DNA from: JBDSTZ01 sp039927975
GTDB taxonomy: Bacteria > Pseudomonadota > Gammaproteobacteria > Burkholderiales > Burkholderiaceae_D
Length of the DNA: 19,469 bases
Reading direction: 5' to 3'
Assembly (NCBI GenBank): GCA_039927975.1
Contig: JBDSTZ010000491.1
Span: forward strand, 1 to 19,469
The notes under the pieces are model-generated. The model worked only from the letters and a program-made list of their open reading frames with translations, ran no database searches and was not told where the DNA came from. The position numbers were made by a program, and so were the translations under genes. This document shows positions 13,617-19,469 of this stretch, piece after piece (position 1 is the stretch's first letter; each line of letters opens with the position of its first letter).

Positions 13617-15034
13617 CACGCTGCCGGCGCGCCGGTCAGCCGTTCCGGCGCCAGCAACTCATCGAGCTGGGCGCGGCTCATCAAACCCTGTTCCAGCACC
13701 AGCTCGACCACACTGCGGCCTGACGCCAGCGCCTGGCGCGCCAGCGCGCCGGACTGCGCGTAGCCGAGCCGGGGACTCAGGGCCGTCACCAGCGCGGCCG
13801 ATCCCATCACGCCGGCGCGCAGCGCTTCCGCGTTGGCGCCGATCCCGCTGACACAGCGCTGCGCCAGAACGCGGCAGCCAGCCTCCAGGTGCGACAGGCT
13901 CTTGAACAGGCTGAAAGCGATGATCGGCTCAAACGCGTTAAGCTGCAGCTGGCCCGCCTCGGCCGCCATGCAGACCGTCAGGTCGTTGCCGATCACTTCA
14001 AAGGCGACCTGGTTGACGACCTCGGGGATCACCGGGTTGACCTTGCCTGGCATGATGCTCGACCCGGCCTGCACCGGCGGCAGCGCGATGTCGCCCAGCC
14101 CGGCGCCGGGTCCCGACGAAAGCAGGCGCAGGTCGTTACAGATCTTCGACAGCTTGATTGCCAGGCGTTTGAGCACCGCCGACAGCGCCACCAGCGCATC
14201 GGTGTCCTGGGTCGCGCAGACCAGGTCGGGCGCGGTCGTCAAAGACAGCGCCGTGAGCGCGGCAAGGTGGCGCCGCACCACATCGGCGTAGCCGGGCGGC
14301 GCATTGATGCCGGTGCCGATGGCGGTCGCGCCAAGGCTGATCTCAAGCAGGCCGGCCATGGCGTGGCTCAGGGCGCGTTCATCATTGCCGAGCATCGTCG
14401 CATAGCTGCCGAATTCCTGGCCGAGCGTCATCGGCACCGCGTCCTGCAACTGGGTGCGGCCCATCTTGAGCACACCGGCAAACGCCGACGCCCGCTCGGC
14501 GCAGGCCTCGCGCAGCGCGCCGAGCGCCACGAGCAAGGTCTGGGCGCCGGCATGCAGCGCCAGGCGCAGCGCGGTTGGATAGACGTCGTTGGTGCTCTGC
14601 GACAGGTTGACGTCCTCGTTCGGGTGCAGCCGCGCATAGTCCCCGCGCGCGCGGCCCATGCGCGCCAGCGCGAGATTGGCGATCACTTCGTTGGCGTTCA
14701 TATTGGTGGAGGTGCCGGCGCCGCCCTGGATCATGTCGACCACGAACTGCTCGTGCCAGGCGCCCTGCCGGATGTCGTCGCAGGCTTCACCGATCACGCT
14801 TGCCTTGGCCGGCGCCAGGATGCCCAGTTCGCAGTTGGCGAGCGCCGCCGCTTGCTTGATGACAGCCAGCGCCGCCACCAGCTGCGGGTAGCGCCCGATC
14901 GGCACCCCGCTGATGGAGAAGTTTTCAATCGCGCGCAAGGTGTGGATACCGTACCAGGCTTGCGCCGGCACGTCGCGCCTGCCGAGCAAGTCCGATTCAG
15001 TCCTGCAGGGCGCTGCCTTCAGTGGTGCATTCAT
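13616..15034 (-). CDS. aspA: Aspartate ammonia-lyase (aspartase)
   Basis: Catalyses L-aspartate to fumarate plus ammonia. 472 residues of the fumarase/aspartase superfamily, near the usual length of about 478: GIHTLRAIENF, GGAGTSTNMNANEVIAN, HPNEDVNLSQSTND (substrate binding), GRTQLQDAVPMTLGQEF and the flexible SS-loop signature GSSIMPGKVNP (324-334) with the candidate catalytic serine 326 and Lys331. GIHTLRAIENF and CNDLRLLSSGP fit aspartase, but fumarase C is close and motifs alone do not wholly exclude it. Two ATGs four codons apart (15046 and 15034) are possible; the inner one has a weak GGACGG before it. It lies 137 bp downstream of an aldehyde dehydrogenase and has its own candidate promoter. 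In this context it would feed aspartate carbon into the TCA cycle. Confidence 0.9.
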   Translation of the reverse strand: MNAPLKAAPCRTESDLLGRRDVPAQAWYGIHTLRAIENFSISGVPIGRYPQLVAALAVIKQAAALANCELGILAPAKASVIGEACDDIRQGAWHEQFVVDMIQGGAGTSTNMNANEVIANLALARMGRARGDYARLHPNEDVNLSQSTNDVYPTALRLALHAGAQTLLVALGALREACAERASAFAGVLKMGRTQLQDAVPMTLGQEFGSYATMLGNDERALSHAMAGLLEISLGATAIGTGINAPPGYADVVRRHLAALTALSLTTAPDLVCATQDTDALVALSAVLKRLAIKLSKICNDLRLLSSGPGAGLGDIALPPVQAGSSIMPGKVNPVIPEVVNQVAFEVIGNDLTVCMAAEAGQLQLNAFEPIIAFSLFKSLSHLEAGCRVLAQRCVSGIGANAEALRAGVMGSAALVTALSPRLGYAQSGALARQALASGRSVVELVLEQGLMSRAQLDELLAPERLTGAPAA

Positions 15035-15047
15035 ATCGCCGTCCATG

Positions 15048-15067
15048 GTGGTTGAGATACAAACCAC
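15048..15067. promoter_or_regulatory. Inverted repeat at the aspA transcription start region
   Basis: GTGGTT (15048-15053) and AACCAC (15062-15067) are exact reverse complements around an 8-bp spacer. The repeat lies between the proposed -10 box and the start codon, a typical repressor position; it could equally form a small leader hairpin. Confidence 0.35.
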
Positions 15068-15074
15068 TGTAGCA
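15066..15074 (-). promoter_or_regulatory. Candidate extended -10 promoter of aspA
   Basis: On the minus strand this reads TGCTACAGT: a TGn extension with TACAGT (4 of 6). It is the same TGCTAC core as at 2111 and 9302. No good -35 is seen. It gives a short leader of roughly 12-25 nt. Confidence 0.4.
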
Positions 15075-15171
15075 GCGAGGGTGCGGCGATTGCGTCGAAA
15101 GCGCCGCCCCTGGCGGCACAAAATGGGGAAGTTGGCGGCCGCCGTGGCAGCCGGCCAAGATGCCGGATTGC

Positions 15172-16653
15172 CTACTCGGGCTGGGCGAAATCGATCAGGA
15201 CGCTCTTGAAACGCAGGTTCGACTCGTAGGCCTGGCGACCGAGGTCCTTGCCCAGGCCCGAACGCTTGAAGCCGCCCGTCGGCAGCACGAAGTCCTCGCT
15301 GCGCCCGTAACGGTTGACCCACACGGTGCCGGCTTCCAAATTGCGCACGCAGCGCAGGGCGCGGTTCAAATCGGCGGTGTGCACGCCGGCCGCCAGGCCG
15401 TACGAAGGATGGGCCGCGAGCGCGAGCGCCTCGTCCTCGTCGTCGAAGATCTGTACCGTCAGCACCGGGCCGAAGATTTCGTCGCGCACCGCTTCCATGT
15501 CGCTGTCGACTCCCATCAGGATCGTCGGCGTATAAAACGCGCCGTCACCGGCCACGTCGGCGAAGCTGCCGCCGGCGGCCAGCCTGGCCCCGGCCTGCAC
15601 GCTGCGCTGGACGATGCCGTCGATGCGGTGCGCGTCGGCAGGCCGGATGATCGGCGAGAGCGTGCTCCCTTCAGCCCACGTGTGGCCAGGTTTCAGGGCA
15701 CGAAAGGCAGCGGCGATGCCCGCCACCAGCGGCTCGGCCACGCTGCGCTCGACCAGCAGGCGCGAACCGGCCACGCACACTTGGCCTGCGTTGCCGCTGA
15801 TCGCCCCCGCCACCATGCGGGCGGTGCGCGCCAGGTCGGGGGCGTCGGCGAACACCAGTTGCGGGCTCTTGCCGCCCAGTTCCAGCGTCACCGGCCGGGT
15901 GCCGCTCTGGGCGCAGGCGGCCATGATCGCCGCGCCGGTCCTGGTCGAACCGGTAAAGGTCACCTTCGCCACCTTCGGATGGCGCACCAGGGCGTCGCCG
16001 GTGACCTGGCCGTCGCCCTGGATCACGTTGAAGATCCCGGCCGGCATGCCGGCCACGATCGCCAGTTCGGCCAGCCGCAGCGCGGAAAATGGCGTCAGCT
16101 CGGAAGGCTTGAGCACCACCGCGTTGCCTGCCGCGAGCGCGGGACCGATCTTCCAGGAAGCCATCACCAACGGGAAGTTCCACGGCGCGATGGCGGCCAC
16201 CACGCCGTACGGCTCGGCCACCGTCATGCCGAGCGAATCGCTGCGCGTGGCGGCGACGTCGCCGCCCAGCTTGTCCGCGAACTCGGCGAAGAAGCGGATG
16301 CCCTCGGCGGTGAACGGCACATCCCAGCCGCGCGCAGCGCGGATCGGCCGGGTCGAACCGACCGCCTCCATCGGTGCCAGGATGGCACTGTCAGCCTCGA
16401 TCAGATCGGCCCAGCGGCGCAGCACGCGGGCGCGCTCGCGCGGAGCCCGGCGCGCCCAGTCGGTCGTCTTGAACGCGCTCCAGGCATTTTCTACCGCCCA
16501 ATCGACCATCGCCGCGTCGGCGATCGGCAGGCCGGCGTACACCCGGTTGTCGGATGGGCGGTGCACATCCATCGACGGGCGCTCGGCGACATAAGCGCCG
16601 CCGATAAAGTGCGCGCCCTGCACGCTTACGCTGTCCGGATTCATGGCGTCCAT
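15172..16653 (-). CDS. Aldehyde dehydrogenase family protein, PuuC/KauB-like
   Basis: 493 residues, second aldehyde dehydrogenase of the window. The core is intact: APWNFP (Asn159), LKPSELTP, FTGSTRTG (233-240), LELGGKSPQLVF (Glu258), GNAGQVCVAGSRLL (Cys293), DEIFGPVL and the C-terminal GGFKRSGLGKDLG. GQVCxAGSR and SRLLVE place it with broad-range aminoaldehyde/betaine-type enzymes (PuuC, KauB, AldB) rather than GabD. Around residue 100 the usual DxGKP stretch is replaced by EAVGSTRPIRAARGWDVPF, which may mark a different substrate channel. AGGA precedes the ATG by 9 bp. It sits 139 bp downstream of dadX and 137 bp upstream of aspA on the same strand, so co-transcription is possible but not shown. 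Likely role: oxidation of an aminoaldehyde from amine breakdown; substrate unknown. Confidence 0.9.
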   Translation of the reverse strand: MDAMNPDSVSVQGAHFIGGAYVAERPSMDVHRPSDNRVYAGLPIADAAMVDWAVENAWSAFKTTDWARRAPRERARVLRRWADLIEADSAILAPMEAVGSTRPIRAARGWDVPFTAEGIRFFAEFADKLGGDVAATRSDSLGMTVAEPYGVVAAIAPWNFPLVMASWKIGPALAAGNAVVLKPSELTPFSALRLAELAIVAGMPAGIFNVIQGDGQVTGDALVRHPKVAKVTFTGSTRTGAAIMAACAQSGTRPVTLELGGKSPQLVFADAPDLARTARMVAGAISGNAGQVCVAGSRLLVERSVAEPLVAGIAAAFRALKPGHTWAEGSTLSPIIRPADAHRIDGIVQRSVQAGARLAAGGSFADVAGDGAFYTPTILMGVDSDMEAVRDEIFGPVLTVQIFDDEDEALALAAHPSYGLAAGVHTADLNRALRCVRNLEAGTVWVNRYGRSEDFVLPTGGFKRSGLGKDLGRQAYESNLRFKSVLIDFAQPE

Positions 16654-16685
16654 TTGATTTGTCCTTTGCTTGACTAGAGTAATTG

Positions 16686-16700
16686 TCGATGCCTCGATGC
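16686..16700. repeat. Tandem TCGATGC repeat upstream of the aldehyde dehydrogenase
   Basis: Two copies of TCGATGC (16686-16692 and 16694-16700) with one base between them, 33 bp upstream of the start codon. Possibly a direct-repeat binding site; no further support. Confidence 0.25.
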
Positions 16701-16734
16701 TAAGGCCGAACCATGCGCAGAAGATGCCGTTGCT

Positions 16735-16759
16735 GCCAGCGCCGTTAGCCCAAGCTGGC
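16735..16759. repeat. Hairpin downstream of dadX
   Basis: GCCAGC (16735-16740) and GCTGGC (16754-16759) form a 6-bp stem with a 13-nt loop, in the gap after dadX. There is no T tract on either side, so it is at best a weak terminator or mRNA-end element. Confidence 0.25.
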
Positions 16760-16792
16760 GTTGTTGGCGCGCCGGCGCGGCGAATCTGCCGC

Positions 16793-17923
16793 TCAAGGAG
16801 AATCGCTCGACCCGGAGCACAGGTACTGGCGATGAATGCGCGGCCCCAGCCCGGTCAGCACCTCGTAGCCGATGGTGCCGGCAATGGCGGCCACCGCGTC
16901 AACCGGATGCTGCGGGCAGATCAAGTCGACCAGGCCGCCGGCGACCACTTGGTCGGGCGCCAGGCCGGTCACGTCGAAGGTCGTGCTGTCCATCGAGATG
17001 GTGCCAACCTGGGCGATCGGCTGGCCGTCGATGAAGCCGGCGCCGCGGTTGCTCATGCTGCGCGACCAGCCGTCCGCATAGCCGATGCCTACCGTGGCGA
17101 TCAAGCGCGGCGCGTTGGCCGTGTAGCGCAGGGCGTAGCCAACATGGTCGCCGGCTGCGATCCTGCGCGTCTGCAGGATCCTCCCCTGCAGACGCACCAC
17201 CGGCGCCATCGGGTTCGGCCCATCGGCGCGAGGCGCGATACCGTACAGGGCCGCGCCTGGCCGCACGAGGTCGAAGTGAAAGTCCTTGGATAGAAAAATG
17301 GCGGATGAATTCGACAGGCTCGCCGGACAGGCCGGCAATTGCCGCCGCGCCGCCACGAAATTGGCGAGCTGGCGGCGGTTCATCGCGTTGTCGGGTTCAT
17401 CGGCGCACGCCAGATGGCTCATCAAAAACCGCACGTCGACGCCGTCCAGCAGACCCGGATCGCCGATCCACGCGGCCACCTCGGCGGCGGACAATCCCAT
17501 GCGCGACATGCCGCTGTCGATCTGCACGAAGGCCGGCAGCAGACAGCCTTCCGAGCGGGCCAACCGGCGCCAGGCCTGGATCTGTTCAATACTGTTGAGT
17601 ACCGGGATCAGGCGATGCCGCCGGCATTCGCGCTCGGCGCCGGGAGGTGGCCCGTGCAGCACAAAGATGTCCGCGTCGTCGGGCAGGAAGGGCCGCAGCG
17701 CGATGCCTTCGTCGAGGTGGGCGACGAAGAAGTGGCGGCAGCCCTCCTCGTACAGCGCGCGTCCAACCGGCAGCGCGCCGAGGCCATAGGCGTTCGATTT
17801 CAGGACGGCGGCGCAGTGGGCCGGCCGGGCGCGTTCACGCAGCAGGCGATAGTTGGCGCACAGCGCGTCGAGGTCCACCGTGAGGATCGCGCCGGCACGG
17901 ATCATCGCCGCGTTGTAGTCCAT
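16793..17923 (-). CDS. dadX: Alanine racemase, catabolic type
   Basis: 376 residues, fold-type III PLP enzyme interconverting L- and D-alanine. AVLKSNAYGLG holds the PLP lysine (Lys42), GIGYADGWSR the second catalytic base (Tyr282), and VRPGAALYG, SHLACAD and TISMDSTTFDV are family blocks. Called dadX rather than biosynthetic alr because it lies 17 bp downstream of dadA on the same strand, the classic order for alanine catabolism. GGGAAG precedes the ATG; an internal ATG six codons on (MIRAGAIL) is an alternative start. Oddity: the segment after the catalytic tyrosine reads GWSRSMSNRG instead of the common G(Y/L)PR form, so a broader-specificity racemase cannot be excluded. Confidence 0.92.
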   Translation of the reverse strand: MDYNAAMIRAGAILTVDLDALCANYRLLRERARPAHCAAVLKSNAYGLGALPVGRALYEEGCRHFFVAHLDEGIALRPFLPDDADIFVLHGPPPGAERECRRHRLIPVLNSIEQIQAWRRLARSEGCLLPAFVQIDSGMSRMGLSAAEVAAWIGDPGLLDGVDVRFLMSHLACADEPDNAMNRRQLANFVAARRQLPACPASLSNSSAIFLSKDFHFDLVRPGAALYGIAPRADGPNPMAPVVRLQGRILQTRRIAAGDHVGYALRYTANAPRLIATVGIGYADGWSRSMSNRGAGFIDGQPIAQVGTISMDSTTFDVTGLAPDQVVAGGLVDLICPQHPVDAVAAIAGTIGYEVLTGLGPRIHRQYLCSGSSDSP

Positions 17924-17940
17924 GGCCGCTTCCCGCCGTC

Positions 17941-19230
17941 TCAGGTGTTGGCGAAATTGAACTCGCGCGCACTGTCCGCGCGCCGATAGCGCTCCACGCC
18001 AAGATCGTCATGCCGGATTGCCGGGCGCCGGTGCGACATCAAATCCGCCAGCAATTGCGCCGAGCCGCAGGACATGGTCCAGCCCAGCGTGCCGTGCCCG
18101 GTGTTGAGGAACAGATTGCGCAGCGCCGTGCGGCCGACGATCGGCGTGCCGTCCGGCGTCATCGGCCGCAACCCGGTCCAGAACGTCGCGCGCGCGCTGT
18201 CGCCGGCCTGGGGAAACAGGTCGTTGACCACCATTTCCAAGGTGGCCCGGCGCTTAGGGTTCAGGCGCGTATCGAAGCCGGCGATTTCGGCCATGCCGCC
18301 CACTCGAATGCGGTCGTCGAAGCGGGTGACGGCGATCTTGTAGGTCTCGTCGAGGATGGTCGACGTCGGCGCCGCCTCGGCGTTGGTGATCGGGACCGTG
18401 ATCGAGTAGCCCTTCATCGGATACACGGGAATCTCGACGATCGATTTGAGCAGCGGCGTCGAATAGGCGCCCAGCGCCACGACATAGGCGTCGCCTGTGA
18501 CCACCTCCGCGCCGCAGCGCACCCCGGCGATGCGCCCGCCGGCCACGTCGATGCCGTCGATGCCGGTATTGAAGCGAAAGCGCACGCCAAGGGCCTCCGC
18601 CATGGCCGCCAGGCGCACGGTGAACAGATTGCAGTCGCCGGTTTCGTCATTCGGCAGGCGCAGGCTGCCGACCAGCTTTTCCTTGACCAGCCCGAGCGCC
18701 GGCTCGGCCTGCGCGAGCTGTTCGCGGGTCAGCAATTCGTAGGGCACGCCGGCCTGGCGCAGCACCTCGATGTCCTTGGCGGCGCTGTCGAACTGTTTGG
18801 CGGTGCGGAACAGCTGCATGGTGCCGCGCTGCCGGCCTTCGTAGGCGATGTCGGCGTCGATCCGCAATGCCTTGAGGCAGTCGCGGCTGTATTCGGCCAG
18901 GCGCACCATGCGCTCCTTGTTGACCGTGTAGCGCGCGGCGGTGCAGTTGCGCAGCATCTGCCACATCCACTGCAACTGAAACAGGCTGCCGTCGGGCGCG
19001 ATGGACAGCGGCGCGTGGCGCTGCACCATCCACTTCATGGCCTTGAGCGGAATGCCCGGCGCCGCCCACGGCGAGGCGTAGCCGGGCGAGATTTGTCCGG
19101 CGTTGGCGAAACTGGTCTCGCAGGCGGGACCGGGCTGACGATCGATGACGACAACCTGGTGGCCGGCCTTCGCCAGGTAATACGCGCTCGTCACGCCGAT
19201 CACGCCACCACCGAGAACCACGACTCGCAT
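17941..19230 (-). CDS. dadA: D-amino acid dehydrogenase small subunit
   Basis: A 429-residue membrane-associated FAD enzyme that deaminates D-alanine and other D-amino acids to keto acids, passing electrons to the respiratory chain. The N-terminal dinucleotide-binding motif VVVLGGGVIG (residues 3-12), the ETSFANAGQISPGYASPWAAPG block, KAMKWM, MKGYSITVP, RVGGMAE, GLRPMTPDGTPIVG and NLFLNTGHGTLGWTMSCGSAQLLADL are all typical of DadA. The start was set at MRVVVLGGG, preceded by a strong AAGGAG; an upstream in-frame extension lacks support. dadX follows after 17 bp, giving a dadAX operon for L-alanine to D-alanine to pyruvate. An FAD oxidoreductase ends 90 bp upstream on the same strand, with a large hairpin between. 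Confidence 0.95.
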   Translation of the reverse strand: MRVVVLGGGVIGVTSAYYLAKAGHQVVVIDRQPGPACETSFANAGQISPGYASPWAAPGIPLKAMKWMVQRHAPLSIAPDGSLFQLQWMWQMLRNCTAARYTVNKERMVRLAEYSRDCLKALRIDADIAYEGRQRGTMQLFRTAKQFDSAAKDIEVLRQAGVPYELLTREQLAQAEPALGLVKEKLVGSLRLPNDETGDCNLFTVRLAAMAEALGVRFRFNTGIDGIDVAGGRIAGVRCGAEVVTGDAYVVALGAYSTPLLKSIVEIPVYPMKGYSITVPITNAEAAPTSTILDETYKIAVTRFDDRIRVGGMAEIAGFDTRLNPKRRATLEMVVNDLFPQAGDSARATFWTGLRPMTPDGTPIVGRTALRNLFLNTGHGTLGWTMSCGSAQLLADLMSHRRPAIRHDDLGVERYRRADSAREFNFANT

Positions 19231-19264
19231 AGCCACTCCTTCACTTCCACATGCTGATTGAAAT

Positions 19265-19308
19265 GGACACACCCTTCCCCGCCACCGGCGGTGGCCAAGG
19301 GTATGTCC
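19265..19308. repeat. Long hairpin between the FAD oxidoreductase gene and dadA
   Basis: Nested arms pair over 44 nt: GGACA (19265-19269) with TGTCC (19304-19308), ACCCTT (19271-19276) with AAGGGT (19297-19302), and GCCACC (19281-19286) with GGTGGC (19290-19295), with one mismatch and one asymmetric bulge. It begins 12 bp after the upstream stop codon. On the minus strand it is followed by ATTTCAATC, not a real T tract, so it may be an imperfect terminator, an RNA-processing or stability element, or an operator. Confidence 0.65.
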
Positions 19309-19320
19309 TTTGGGTGACGG

Positions 19321-19469
19321 TCAGGCCGCCTGCTGCTTGCCGCCGGCGCCCGCCATGGCGAAACGGCCGATGTGAAACGCCTCGATCGGCGTGCTCGTGC
19401 TGCCGGTGTGAATCAGCTCGGCCATCACATCGCCCACGCCCGGCCCCAGCTGGAAGCCGTGGCCGCAGA
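19321..19469 (-). CDS. C-terminus of an FAD-dependent oxidoreductase (partial)
   Basis: The last 49 codons of a minus-strand gene that continues past the right edge; the stop is at 19321-19323. The visible tail contains CGHGFQLGPGVGDVMAELI followed by a short PIEAFHIGRF segment. GHGFxxGPGVG...AELI and a final (P)IExFxxxRF are typical C-terminal FAD-binding and end motifs of DAO/GlpO-type oxidoreductases (glycine/sarcosine oxidase, D-amino acid dehydrogenase, gamma-glutamylputrescine oxidase). It is co-directional with dadA, suggesting amine or amino-acid oxidation, but the exact enzyme cannot be named from the tail. Confidence 0.75.
   Translation of the reverse strand, partial: CGHGFQLGPGVGDVMAELIHTGSTSTPIEAFHIGRFAMAGAGGKQQAA

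Noticed and set aside
1..19469. Mobile elements, CRISPR arrays, tRNA/rRNA genes, phage or defence genes
   Set aside because: No repeat arrays, transposase or integrase motifs, or cloverleaf-forming sequences were noticed; composition looks even across the window, with no sign of recent insertion.

Overview
The window is GC-rich and densely coded. Its gene families look like those of a soil or plant-associated betaproteobacterium, most likely Oxalobacteraceae (Massilia/Duganella type). This is inferred from protein character and gene content; no rRNA or marker gene is present to prove it. No tRNA, rRNA, IS element, CRISPR array, integrase or phage gene was seen.

Positions 1-5294 form a carbohydrate-utilisation locus. 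On the + strand there is a large glycosidase-like protein whose N-terminus lies outside the window, then a secreted formylglycine-generating-enzyme (FGE)-like protein without the active-site cysteines, then a secreted GH43 enzyme of the exo-1,3-galactosidase type. A LacI-family regulator ends 8 bp away on the opposite strand. A LacI-type palindrome lies in the 280-bp gap before the FGE-like gene, and a half-site of it lies upstream of the regulator.

Positions 5415-7731 are a transition zone. It holds argC (arginine biosynthesis, - strand), a 418-bp non-coding stretch, and a two-domain GNAT acetyltransferase (+ strand). A strong intrinsic-terminator-like hairpin sits just upstream of the argC ribosome-binding site, where an attenuator would be expected.

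Positions 7732-19469 are an amino-acid catabolism island. The + strand carries a class III aminotransferase, an Lrp/AsnC regulator, a tartrate/D-malate dehydrogenase-like enzyme, a succinate-semialdehyde-dehydrogenase-like enzyme, and an AstE/aspartoacylase-like zinc deacylase that overlaps the dehydrogenase by ATGA. This run ends in an intrinsic terminator. The - strand carries, in transcription order, the tail of an FAD oxidoreductase, dadA, dadX, a second aldehyde dehydrogenase and aspartate ammonia-lyase. Together these could remove an N-acyl group, transaminate an omega-amino group, oxidise the semialdehyde to an acid and deaminate aspartate to fumarate, while dadX/dadA convert alanine to pyruvate. 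The set partly resembles ectoine/diaminobutyrate degradation (DoeD, DoeX, DoeC, DoeB) and partly the P. aeruginosa dadRAX/polyamine region, but matches neither. The true substrate is the main open question.
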